64,000 bases of DNA from Roseateles sp. XES5 (lineage in GTDB: Bacteria; Pseudomonadota; Alphaproteobacteria; Rhizobiales; Rhizobiaceae), in the NCBI RefSeq assembly GCF_020535545.1, contig NZ_CP084752.1, forward strand, positions 2,941,501 through 3,005,500, in the 5' to 3' direction. The notes beneath the pieces are model-generated. The model worked only from the letters and a program-made list of their open reading frames with translations. It was not told where the DNA came from and made no database searches. The translations under genes and the position numbers were made by a program. The first letter of the stretch is position 1, and each line of letters begins with the position of its first letter. This document shows, piece by piece, positions 24,939-32,884 of the stretch.

Positions 24939-26273
24939 TCAATAAACGGCTGCGTAGCGTGCGCAGAGCGCCTCGGGCGAAAGCCCTTCGACGATCTCGA
25001 TCTCCTTGCGCTTCATGGCGAAGTAGCAATCGAGGAAGTCCTTCGGGAACCAGCCGGTCACCACCTCGTCCGCGGCAAGCGTGTCGAGCGCTTCGGCAAG
25101 GCTCGACGGCAGGCGGCGGATGCCGAGCCGGGCCTGTTCCTCGGCCGAGAATGCCGAGGGGTCGGAATTGATCAGCGGCGGCTGTTCCAGTCCGGCGCGG
25201 ATGCCTTCGAGGCCGGCGCGCAGCAGGACCGCCAGCGACAGGTGCGGGCTCGCGCAGGCATCGGCGGCGCGATATTCCATGTTGAACTGCTTGGCCGGAT
25301 TGCTGCCGGGCAGGTCGAGCGTCGGGCAGATGCGCAGCGTCGCCTCGCGGTTCTTTTCGCCAAGGCAGGTATAGGCCGCGCTCCAGTGATGCGGCACGAG
25401 GCGCATATAGGACAGAACGGACGGCGCGGTGAAGGCGACGAGCGCCGGCAGATGCTTGATGACCCCGGCGGCAAACGCGCCGGCGACCCTGGAAAGCCGG
25501 CCGGGGCGGGCGGCGTCGAAGGTGACGGGGTTGCCGTCGAGATCGGTGAAGCTGACATGCAGATGCACGCCGTTGCCGACGCCGTCGGGATCGGTCTTCG
25601 GCGCGAAGCTGGCATGCCAGCCGAAGAGGGCGGCGACTTCGCGCGTGACGGCGCGGATCGTCGCGCCGCGGTCCGCGGCGACGAGGGCAGGGGCGGGGCG
25701 GCAGGTGACTTCGAACTGGTCCTTGCCATATTCCGGCAGGAACATTTCCGGCTCGGCGCCGGCTTCCTTCAGCGCGGTCATCAGCAGCGAGCCGAAGGGT
25801 TCGGCGCGGCGCTGGGCGCGCAGGCCGAAGGCGGGGGCGGCGGGCCAGTCGGCGCCGAGCACCTGGAATTCCTGCTCGACGGCGCTGACGACCTTGAGGC
25901 CGGCTTCCTTTTCGAACTGGGAGAGCGTCGCCTTCAGGAAGCTGCGCACGCAGCAATCCCAAGGCTCGCCCTTCAGGTCGGTAATGTCGGCATGGTAGAA
26001 ATGCAGCGGCGTTTCATCCGGCAGGCAGGTGACGCGCGCCTTGCTTGCGGGATCGGCCATCAGGCGCAGGTCGCCGGCAGAGCCCCAGGGATTGGGATCC
26101 GCGATGAGGTCGAACGGCGTCAGCGCGAGGTTCGCCGGCACCCAGCCGACGCCCTTGCGCAGGTAGTCCTCGATTTCGGAGGCGGCGAAGCTGCGGCCGC
26201 GGGTGATGCCGGCGATATCCGTCGTGACGAAGGTCGCAAGTTCCGTCAGGCCGGAGAGCGTCTTGTCGTTCAT
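24939..26273 (-). CDS. Glutamine synthetase-like ligase (GlnA/PuuA family)
   Basis: 444-aa member of the GS superfamily lacking the housekeeping GlnA adenylylation tail. VVSAVEQEFQVLG contains the metal-site E-x-E-x (here EQEF), GVGNGVHLHVSFTD the GHH-L-H-type loop, and CLGEKNREATLRICPTLDLPGSNPAKQFNMEYRAADACASPHL the ATP/glutamate-binding region (R-I-C-P and E-Y-R-x-x-D-A-x-x-x-P-H-L). Such enzymes ligate glutamate to amines (gamma-glutamylputrescine, gamma-glutamylanilide, gamma-glutamylmethylamide). The operon context with an amidohydrolase and aminotransferase supports a gamma-glutamyl route; the true amine is unknown. Confidence 0.9.
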   Translation of the reverse strand: MNDKTLSGLTELATFVTTDIAGITRGRSFAASEIEDYLRKGVGWVPANLALTPFDLIADPNPWGSAGDLRLMADPASKARVTCLPDETPLHFYHADITDLKGEPWDCCVRSFLKATLSQFEKEAGLKVVSAVEQEFQVLGADWPAAPAFGLRAQRRAEPFGSLLMTALKEAGAEPEMFLPEYGKDQFEVTCRPAPALVAADRGATIRAVTREVAALFGWHASFAPKTDPDGVGNGVHLHVSFTDLDGNPVTFDAARPGRLSRVAGAFAAGVIKHLPALVAFTAPSVLSYMRLVPHHWSAAYTCLGEKNREATLRICPTLDLPGSNPAKQFNMEYRAADACASPHLSLAVLLRAGLEGIRAGLEQPPLINSDPSAFSAEEQARLGIRRLPSSLAEALDTLAADEVVTGWFPKDFLDCYFAMKRKEIEIVEGLSPEALCARYAAVY

Positions 26274-26293
26274 GCTGTTCCCCTTTGAAGCGA

Positions 26294-26956
26294 TCAGGCC
26301 TGGCCGAGCGTGGCAAGACGACGGACGACGGTTTCAGTGTCGGTGATCCAGCAATAGCCGGAATAGGCGCGCATCGCCGCGTCGTGCCGTTCCTGGCTGT
26401 AGGTGGCGCAGGCGTCCTCGACGACCGTCACCAGATAGCCGCGGTCGGCGGCATCGCGCACGGCCATGTCGACGCACTGGTCGGTGACGACGCCGGCAAT
26501 GATGAGGTAACGCGTGTTGAGATTGCGCAGCACATAATCGATGTTCGTCGAGTTGAAGACGCCCGACGAGGTCTTGGGCAGTACGATCTCGTTGTCGATG
26601 GGCGCGAGCGCCGGGATGACCTGCCCTTCGGGAGACCCCTTCGGCACATGCATGTCGGAGAGCTTGTGGTCGAGCGAGCGGTCGCGGCCGTCCAGCGTCA
26701 GGCTTTCGATGATCGTGTGCAGCACGTTGCAGCCGGCCTTGCGGCCTGCCTCGAGAATGCGGACCTGATTGGGCACGACCATCTCGCGCAGGCGGCGATG
26801 GTAATAGCTGTCGGCGTCCTGCGGATGGGTCGGATCGAGGTTCGGCTCGCACCAGATGCGCTGCATGTCGACATAGAGCAGGGCGGTCATGCCGTCCTCG
26901 TAGGCGCTGTCGCGTCGCAGCAGGTCCCTGCCGTGTTGCACTTCAATCGCAGTCAT
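26294..26956 (-). CDS. Isochorismatase-family cysteine hydrolase
   Basis: 220-aa cysteine hydrolase with the catalytic triad visible: Asp30 in LLYVDMQRIW, Lys128 in VLPKTSSGVF, and Cys161 in IIAGVVTDQCVDMAVRDA. ATG 26956 follows TTGGAGGACAGAC. Relatives include N-carbamoylsarcosine amidase, ureidoacrylate hydrolase, biuret hydrolase and nicotinamidase. It is the second gene of the RpiR-led operon, 44 bases downstream of the regulator, so it may release ammonia from a carbamoyl or amide group of the imported compound. Confidence 0.9.
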   Translation of the reverse strand: MTAIEVQHGRDLLRRDSAYEDGMTALLYVDMQRIWCEPNLDPTHPQDADSYYHRRLREMVVPNQVRILEAGRKAGCNVLHTIIESLTLDGRDRSLDHKLSDMHVPKGSPEGQVIPALAPIDNEIVLPKTSSGVFNSTNIDYVLRNLNTRYLIIAGVVTDQCVDMAVRDAADRGYLVTVVEDACATYSQERHDAAMRAYSGYCWITDTETVVRRLATLGQA

Positions 26957-27000
26957 GTCTGTCCTCCAATGGGTGTCGGTTCGCCCGTCCGGGCGGAATG

Positions 27001-27882
27001 TCACTTGCTGCCGTCGGTCGGCGTGCCGTAGGCGTCCTCGGTAATGCCGTAGCTGCGGCGCAGCTCTTCCATGCGCTCGATGCGGCCGCGCGACTGGTTG
27101 GCAAGGCGCGCCGTCAGGCCGGCGATCAGCGCCTCGGTCTGGGCGATTGCGGGCACCATCGTGTCGTAGGGCGAGACCGTATCGACCGCCGCCGTGAGGG
27201 TGACCGAGGCGAATTCGGCGATCGGCGAAACCCAGCGGTCGGTGAAGAGCACGATGCGCGCCCCCTGCTTGGCGGCCTGGCGGGCAAAGCGGATCGTATC
27301 GATCTGGTAGCGCCGGTAGTCGTAGACGAAGAGCACGTCGCGCTTGCCGAGATCGACCAGCCAGTCGACCTGGTCGGCCTGGGTGCCGTTGATCCAGCGG
27401 GTCTCGCCGCGCAATTGCTTCATGTGCGACCAGAGCAGCCCGGCGAGAAAGCCGCTGAAGCGTCCGCCGAGGCAATGAACGCGCATGTTCAGGTCGGCGG
27501 CGGCGTCGATGGCCGCCTCGAAATCGTCGGGCGGCAGCATCTGCATCGAGGATTCCAGCGCATGGATGCTGGCGCGCAGGAAATACTGATAGAAATTCTC
27601 CTGCTCCAGCGAGGGCTTTCGCGTGTCGAGCATCGACAGGGGCGAACTCATCCGCTCCTGCACTTCGCCGAGCAGCGCCGTCTGGAATTCCGGATAGCCG
27701 TCATAACCGAGCTTGTTGGCGAAGCGCACCACTGTCGGATTGCTGACGCCGGCGGCGGCGGCCAGGTGCGCGACCGTGTTGAGGCCGGCTGCCGGATAGT
27801 TCGACAGCAATTGCCGCACGATCTTCAGCTCCGCCCGCGTGAAGTCGATTTCCCCGTCCGTCAGGCGATCTCGAATGGCCAT
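27001..27882 (-). CDS. MurR/RpiR-family transcriptional regulator
   Basis: 293 aa from ATG 27882, which follows GGGGGAGGCAGGCA; a 6-residue longer form is possible. N-terminal HTH_6 domain (LNTVAHLAAAAGVSNPTVVRFANKLGYDGYPEFQTALLGEV) and C-terminal SIS domain (MRVHCLGGRFSGFLAGLLWSHMKQL, DVLFVYDYRRYQIDTIRFARQAAKQGARIVLFTDR). RpiR regulators usually sense a sugar phosphate via SIS; in this amine-type cluster the ligand may be unusual. It heads the leftward catabolic operon and is divergent from the Liv transporter, with an inverted repeat in between. Confidence 0.92.
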   Translation of the reverse strand: MAIRDRLTDGEIDFTRAELKIVRQLLSNYPAAGLNTVAHLAAAAGVSNPTVVRFANKLGYDGYPEFQTALLGEVQERMSSPLSMLDTRKPSLEQENFYQYFLRASIHALESSMQMLPPDDFEAAIDAAADLNMRVHCLGGRFSGFLAGLLWSHMKQLRGETRWINGTQADQVDWLVDLGKRDVLFVYDYRRYQIDTIRFARQAAKQGARIVLFTDRWVSPIAEFASVTLTAAVDTVSPYDTMVPAIAQTEALIAGLTARLANQSRGRIERMEELRRSYGITEDAYGTPTDGSK

Positions 27883-27928
27883 TGCCTGCCTCCCCCTCAT
27901 GATCGGCGTCGCTGGCGCGATTTTAATT

Positions 27929-27968
27929 TTGTTACATTATTGCTAGCAGACAATAAAAAATGAAACAA
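27929..27968. promoter_or_regulatory. Candidate RpiR operator in divergent promoter region
   Basis: TTGTTACATT (27929-27938) and AATGAAACAA (27959-27968) form a 9/10 inverted repeat separated by 20 AT-rich bases, in the control region shared by the RpiR operon and the Liv transporter operon. A TTGACA -35-like hexamer follows at 27971-27976 for the rightward operon. Confidence 0.55.
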
Positions 27969-28051
27969 GATTGACATATTGATTTTCTGGATTAACGTTT
28001 GTTGCGGGAACAGGCTCCGGAAAACGGCGCCACAAATTCGGGAGAATGCTG

Positions 28052-29926
28052 ATGGTGCGCATAAGGCGCGGGACCGTCGTCGGGATCGTCGCGACGGTGC
28101 TCCCCCTGGTGGTCGCGGCCCTCGTGGCGAAGGGCTTTTTTCCCGGCGCGGGCGAACGCTTGGTCACGCTGTTCCTGATCAACGCCGTCGCCGTCATCGG
28201 CATCGGCATCTACAGCGGCAATTCCGGCATCATCTCCTTCGGCAATGTGGGATTCATGGCCATCGGCGCCTACGCCTCCGGTCTCCTGACCATCAATCCG
28301 ATCGTGCAGAAAACGGCGCTTCCCCATCTGCCGGAATGGCTCATGGGGTGGGGCATGCCCTTCCTGCCGGCGCTTCTCGTCGCGCTTCTCGTCGTCGCAC
28401 TGGCCGCGGTCGCCATCGGCATTCCGGTCGCCCGGCTCGGCGGTTCCTCGGCCTCGATCTGCACGCTGGGCTTTCTCGTCATCGTGCATGTCGTGCTGGT
28501 CGCCTCCAGCGATTTCACCCGTGGCAGCCAGACCTTCTTCGGCATTCCGCGCGCGGTGAACCTCTGGGTGGCGCTGCCCTTCGCGGTGCTTGCCGTCGCC
28601 ATTGCCCGCATCTATCGCGACAGTGCGGCGGGCATGAAGCTGCGCGCCTCGCGGGAGGACGAGATCGCGTCAACGGCGGTCGGCGTGAATGTACGTCTGC
28701 ACCGTTTTCTCGCCTGGGTGCTCGGGGCAATCCTTTCCGGTGCAGCCGGCGTGCTGTTCGCCCATTTCATCGGCGCCTTCTCGCCGAAGGATTTCTATTT
28801 CAACCTCACCTTCATGCTTCTCGCCATGCTGATCCTGGGCGGCATCAGCACCGTCTCCGGCGCGGTGGTCGGCACCGCGGTCATCATGGTCATCGTGGAG
28901 CTCCTGAGAAAGCTGGAGGGTGGCGTCGATCTCGGCGTCTTCCAGCTTCCGACGGTCTTCGGCCTGACCGATATCGGCATCGGCCTTGCGATCCTGCTCG
29001 TCATGTACCGCCTTCAGGACGGGCTGCTCGGGGTGCGCGAACTCGACGAGCAGGTGCCGTTCCTCAAGCGTCTTTCTGCCGGCGCGGCGAAGCCTGCAAC
29101 GGATGAGCCCGCGCAGGTCGCGGCGAGCCATGCGGGGACGTTGCGGGTCGAAAATGTCGGCAGGCGTTTTTCCGGCCTCGTTGCGCTCGAAAAGGCCGAT
29201 TTCGAAATCCGTCCCGGTCTCGTCACCGGCCTGATCGGCCCGAACGGCGCCGGCAAGTCGACGCTTATCAACAGCGTCTCCGGCGTCGTGCCGCCTTCGA
29301 CCGGCCGCGTGATGATCGATGGCACGGACGTGGCGTCCCTGCCGGTGCACCGCGTGCCGGTCTCGGGCCTTGCCCGCACCTTCCAGAACATCCGCCTCTT
29401 CAAGAACCTCACCGTCCTGGAAAACGTCACGGTTGCCGCAAGCGCCGTCGCCAAGGACCGCGATCCGGTGGATCTTGCCCGCGAGGCGCTGGCGGAAGTC
29501 GGCCTTGTCGAGGTTGCCGGTCAACTCGCCGGCACGCTCTCCTACGGCGCGCAGCGGCGACTGGAAATCGCCCGCGCGCTGGCGCTGAAACCCCGCTACC
29601 TGCTGCTCGACGAGCCCGCCGCCGGCATGAATCCAGCCGAAACGCAGGAATTGATGACGGTGCTCGACCGCATCCGCACCAAACACCGCCTCGGCCTGCT
29701 GGTGGTGGAGCACGACCTGAAGCTGATCATGCGGCTCTGCGACATCGTCGTGGTGCTCAACAAGGGCCAGCAGATCGCCATCGGCACGCCGGCGGAAATC
29801 CAGGCCAACCCCGCCGTTATCGAAGCCTATATCGGCCGGCGCCGCTCGGCCGCCCAGGAGACCAAGCCGGCAACCGGCGCTGCCCTGCCGGGTATCGATC
29901 CCCATGCCGCCGGCAACCCCGCATAA
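28052..29926 (+). CDS. Fused LivM permease - LivG ATPase (branched-chain amino acid-type ABC transporter)
   Basis: 624 aa starting MVRIRRGTVVGIV; this ATG is properly spaced from GGGAG, whereas ATG 28046 is too close to it. Residues 1-320 are a LivM-type permease (IGIGIYSGNSGIISFGNVGFMAIGAYASGLL, LILGGISTVSGAVVGTA). After a linker of about 40 residues, residues 360-595 are a LivG ATPase: Walker A GLIGPNGAGKSTLIN, Q-loop TFQNIRLFKNLTVLENV, signature SYGAQRRLEIARAL, Walker B LLLDEPAAGMNP and VVEHDLKLIM. LivM and LivG are normally separate genes. It is the first gene of a rightward operon. Confidence 0.95.
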   Translation: MVRIRRGTVVGIVATVLPLVVAALVAKGFFPGAGERLVTLFLINAVAVIGIGIYSGNSGIISFGNVGFMAIGAYASGLLTINPIVQKTALPHLPEWLMGWGMPFLPALLVALLVVALAAVAIGIPVARLGGSSASICTLGFLVIVHVVLVASSDFTRGSQTFFGIPRAVNLWVALPFAVLAVAIARIYRDSAAGMKLRASREDEIASTAVGVNVRLHRFLAWVLGAILSGAAGVLFAHFIGAFSPKDFYFNLTFMLLAMLILGGISTVSGAVVGTAVIMVIVELLRKLEGGVDLGVFQLPTVFGLTDIGIGLAILLVMYRLQDGLLGVRELDEQVPFLKRLSAGAAKPATDEPAQVAASHAGTLRVENVGRRFSGLVALEKADFEIRPGLVTGLIGPNGAGKSTLINSVSGVVPPSTGRVMIDGTDVASLPVHRVPVSGLARTFQNIRLFKNLTVLENVTVAASAVAKDRDPVDLAREALAEVGLVEVAGQLAGTLSYGAQRRLEIARALALKPRYLLLDEPAAGMNPAETQELMTVLDRIRTKHRLGLLVVEHDLKLIMRLCDIVVVLNKGQQIAIGTPAEIQANPAVIEAYIGRRRSAAQETKPATGAALPGIDPHAAGNPA

Positions 29927-29944
29927 CCGCCAGAGGAGTATAAA

Positions 29945-31099
29945 ATGAAAACGACATTGAAGGCCCTTATCCTGTCCACGGCGCTCGGTGCGCTGGCATT
30001 TCCCGCACTCGCCGAGGACCTCGCCATCGGCCTCGCCACCGCGCAGACCGGCGCTCTCGCGCCCTACGATCAGCCCTCGCTGAAGGGCCTTCAGATGGCC
30101 GTCGACGAAATCAACGCGGCCGGCGGCATCGCTGGCAAGTTCCCGATCAAGCTGATCGCCAAGGATACCCGCTCGGATGCCGCGCAGACCGCGCTCGTCG
30201 CACAGGAACTCGTCGACGAGGGCATCAAGATCCTGATCACGCCCTGCGACGCCGATCCGTCGATCGCCGCCGGTCAGATCACCCAGGCCGCGCAGATCCC
30301 GGCCTTCTCCTTCTGCGCCACGACGCCGACCATGCCGCTCGCCGTTGGCGACTACATGTTCGGCAACTATCCGGCCGACAACGTGCAGGCCGCAGTGCTG
30401 GCGAACTACGCCAAGGAGAAGGGCTTCAAGACGGCCTATGTGTTGAAGTCGCCGGATACGGCCTATACCCTCAAGCTGCCGGAATATTTCGCCACCAGCT
30501 TCAAGGGCAAGGGCGGCGAGGTGATCGGCGAGGGCACCTACAGCATGGGCCAGCAGGACTTTTCCGCCGAGGTTACCAAGATCAAGGCCCTGAACCCGGC
30601 GCCCGATGTCATCATGACCGCGGCCTACGAGCCTGACTTCCCGGCCTTCATCCGCCAGCTGCGCGGTGCCGGCGTCACGACGCCGATCCTCGGCAGCGAC
30701 GGCATCGATTCCCCGACGACCTTCGGCCTTGGCGCGCTGGTCGACGGCGTGGTCTTCACCACGGCCGGCTTTGCGACGGAGGGCAGCCCGCTCGCCGCCT
30801 TCAACGAGAAGTACAAGGCGAAGTTCGGCCAGGATCCGGACACCGTCTACATCGCCAACGGCTACGATCTCGGCAAGGTGATCGAGGCGGCCGTGACCAA
30901 GGCGGACAGCATCGAATCGACGGCCATTCGCGAGGCAATCGCCTCGCTGGAAAACGTCGAAGGCGTCACCGGCAAGATCAGCTATGCCGGCACGCAGGGC
31001 ATGCCGCTGCGCTCCGTCTCGCTGGTGCGTATCGAGGGCGGCAACCGCTCGCTGGTCAACCAGGGCGTTCCGGCTGCCGAAGACGTTCCGGCACCCTGA
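29945..31099 (+). CDS. Liv-type ABC transporter substrate-binding protein
   Basis: 384-aa periplasmic protein: signal peptide MKTTLKALILSTALGALAFPALA, then DLAIGLATAQTGALAPYDQPSLKGLQMAVDEINAAGGIAGKFPIKLIAKDTRSD, the type I fold of amino-acid and amide binding proteins. The conserved Ser/Thr and Cys residues at CDADPSIAAGQ and PAFSFCATTPTMP probably line the pocket. The gene starts 18 bases after the fusion gene with AGAGGAG as ribosome site. Its ligand is presumably the substrate of the divergent RpiR operon. Confidence 0.93.
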   Translation: MKTTLKALILSTALGALAFPALAEDLAIGLATAQTGALAPYDQPSLKGLQMAVDEINAAGGIAGKFPIKLIAKDTRSDAAQTALVAQELVDEGIKILITPCDADPSIAAGQITQAAQIPAFSFCATTPTMPLAVGDYMFGNYPADNVQAAVLANYAKEKGFKTAYVLKSPDTAYTLKLPEYFATSFKGKGGEVIGEGTYSMGQQDFSAEVTKIKALNPAPDVIMTAAYEPDFPAFIRQLRGAGVTTPILGSDGIDSPTTFGLGALVDGVVFTTAGFATEGSPLAAFNEKYKAKFGQDPDTVYIANGYDLGKVIEAAVTKADSIESTAIREAIASLENVEGVTGKISYAGTQGMPLRSVSLVRIEGGNRSLVNQGVPAAEDVPAP

Positions 31100-31111
31100 C
31101 ATTGAAGCAGT

Positions 31112-31138
31112 GCCCTCCGGCGATGGCCGGAGGGCTTT
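31112..31138 (+). terminator. Intra-operon stem-loop after Liv-type binding-protein gene
   Basis: Perfect 9-bp stem GCCCTCCGG / CCGGAGGGC (31112-31120 and 31127-31135) with TTTCCC after it, 12 bases past the stop. The T-run is short, so a partial stop or stabiliser is likely, raising binding-protein yield over the downstream livF and livH. Confidence 0.65.
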
Positions 31139-31170
31139 CCCGTCCCGTATGGCTGAAGCGGATGTGCCCG

Positions 31171-31905
31171 ATGATGCATGACAATCCCGACCTGAATCCC
31201 CTGCTCGACGTCAGCGGCCTCAAGGTCGCCTACGGGCCGGTCGAGGCGCTGAAGGGCGTCGACCTCAAGGTGCGCAAGGGCGAGATCGTCACCCTGCTCG
31301 GCGCCAATGGCGCGGGCAAGAGTTCGACGCTCAATGCGCTCGTCGGTCTTGCCGCCAAGCGGGCTGGCCGCGTGACCTTCGCCGGCAAGGATATCTCGGT
31401 GCTGCCGCCGGAAATGATCGTGCGCATGGGCATGACGCTGACGCCGGAAGGGCGCCGCATCTTCCCGACGCTGACGGTCGATGAGCACCTGCTTCTCGGC
31501 GGCGCCATGCACAAGGGCAGGGGGCAGATCGACGTGGTGCGCGAAGACATGCTGTCGCGGTTCCCGATCCTCAAGGAGCGGCTGCACCAGAAGGCTGGGT
31601 CGCTTTCCGGCGGCGAACAGCAGATGCTGGCGATTGCCCGCTCGATGATGTCCTCGCCGGATCTGCTGCTGCTCGACGAGCCGTCGCTCGGTCTTGCGCC
31701 GCAGATCGTCGACCAGATTTTCGAGCTGATCGCGAGCCTGCGCGCGCGCGGACTGACGATCCTGCTTGTCGAGCAGAATGTCTCGCTGTCGCTCGAGATT
31801 GCCGATACCGGCTATGTCATGGCGAACGGCCGCATTGTTCTGTCCGGCTCCGCCGCTGAACTGCGCAACTCCACCGAAATCCAGGGCGCCTATCTCGGCG
31901 CGTGA
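31171..31905 (+). CDS. livF: LivF-type ABC transporter ATPase
   Basis: About 244 aa from ATG 31171 (an ATG at 31162 is an alternative; neither has a strong ribosome site). LLDVSGLKVAYGPVEALKGVDLKVRKGEIVTLLGANGAGKSSTLNALVGL gives Walker A GANGAGKSS; EGRRIFPTLTVDEHLLLG is the LivF hallmark; signature SLSGGEQQMLAIARS; Walker B LLLDEPSLGLAP; H-loop LLVEQN. It is the second ATPase of the Liv transporter and pairs with the ATPase half of the LivM-LivG fusion. Confidence 0.93.
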   Translation: MMHDNPDLNPLLDVSGLKVAYGPVEALKGVDLKVRKGEIVTLLGANGAGKSSTLNALVGLAAKRAGRVTFAGKDISVLPPEMIVRMGMTLTPEGRRIFPTLTVDEHLLLGGAMHKGRGQIDVVREDMLSRFPILKERLHQKAGSLSGGEQQMLAIARSMMSSPDLLLLDEPSLGLAPQIVDQIFELIASLRARGLTILLVEQNVSLSLEIADTGYVMANGRIVLSGSAAELRNSTEIQGAYLGA

Positions 31906-31927
31906 CCGGCAAGAAAGAAAAGCATCC

Positions 31928-32815
31928 ATGGACATGTTCCTGCAGCAACTGGTCAACGCGCTCAGCCTCGGCGGCACCTATGCGCTGCTTGCGCTCGGTC
32001 TCGCCGTCGTCTTCTCGATCATGGGCCTCATCAATTTCGCTCATGGCGAGTTGATGACCGCCGCCGGCTACGGCTTGTGCTTCGCGCTGCTCTTCGGTCT
32101 GCCCTTCGGTCTTGCCACCGTTCTGGCGATGGCTGTCGCCATTGCGCTGGTGTTGCTGATGGAGCGCACCGCCTTCCGCCCGGTCCGCGGGGCGAGCGGC
32201 ACGACGCTGCTTTTGACGAGCTTTGCCGTCAGCGCCATCCTGCGCATGCTGTTCCAGAATTTCATCTCGGCCCGCCCCAAGCCGGTGCCGATGCCGATGA
32301 GCCTGTCCGGAACGATCGAGATCGGCGGTCTGAATATCGGCGTCATCCAGGCGATCTCCATTCTCGTCACCGTCATCATGCTGGTCGGCCTGAACCTCTT
32401 TCTGCGAACCACCGTGCTGGGCCGTGCCATGCGGGCGGCGGCGGAGGACTTCGCCATCGTCCGCCTCATGGGCATCCGCGCCAATGCGGTCGTCGCCACG
32501 GCATTCGCGATTTCCGGCCTGCTTGCCGGTGTCGCGGGCATCCTCTGGGTGGCGCAGCGCGGCAGCGTCGATCCGCTGATGGGGTTCCTTCCGGTCCTGA
32601 AGGCTTTCATCGCGGCCATCATCGGTGGTCTCGGCAGCCTGTCGGGCGCCGTTGCCGGCGGTTTCCTGCTCGGTTTCATCGAGGTGTTCCTGCAAGCCTA
32701 TCTGCCGGAAAACCTGATCAGCTACCGCGACGCCTTCACCATCCTGCTGGTCATCGCTGTCCTGTTGTTCGCACCGCAAGGTTTGCTGGCGCGCAAGACG
32801 ATCGTGAAACTCTGA
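31928..32815 (+). CDS. livH: LivH-type ABC transporter permease
   Basis: 295-aa permease starting MDMFLQQLVNALSLGGTYALLALGLAVVFSIMGLINFAHGELMTAAGYG, the LivH signature (G-L-x-N-F-A-H-G). About eight membrane spans and the late IGGLGSLSGAVAGGFLLGFIEVF block. It ends the operon LivMG-LivK-LivF-LivH; downstream lies the convergent LacI gene with a short hairpin CCTTGCG/CGCAAGG (32842-32864) in between. Confidence 0.93.
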   Translation: MDMFLQQLVNALSLGGTYALLALGLAVVFSIMGLINFAHGELMTAAGYGLCFALLFGLPFGLATVLAMAVAIALVLLMERTAFRPVRGASGTTLLLTSFAVSAILRMLFQNFISARPKPVPMPMSLSGTIEIGGLNIGVIQAISILVTVIMLVGLNLFLRTTVLGRAMRAAAEDFAIVRLMGIRANAVVATAFAISGLLAGVAGILWVAQRGSVDPLMGFLPVLKAFIAAIIGGLGSLSGAVAGGFLLGFIEVFLQAYLPENLISYRDAFTILLVIAVLLFAPQGLLARKTIVKL

Positions 32816-32884
32816 AACTGCTGAGCGGGCGATTGATGCGTCCTTGCGTTTCCGGTTCGCAAGGCAGGCGTCGCGTCGGGGGCG

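Noticed and set aside
24109..25962. 617-codon minus-strand fusion of GS-like and amidohydrolase genes
   Set aside because: The upstream 345 codons are in the wrong frame for the GS-like ligase, which ends at 24939; the amidohydrolase has its own start at 24927.
28670..31102. 810-codon minus-strand frame under the Liv genes
   Set aside because: Antisense to the fusion protein and the binding protein; no domain character.
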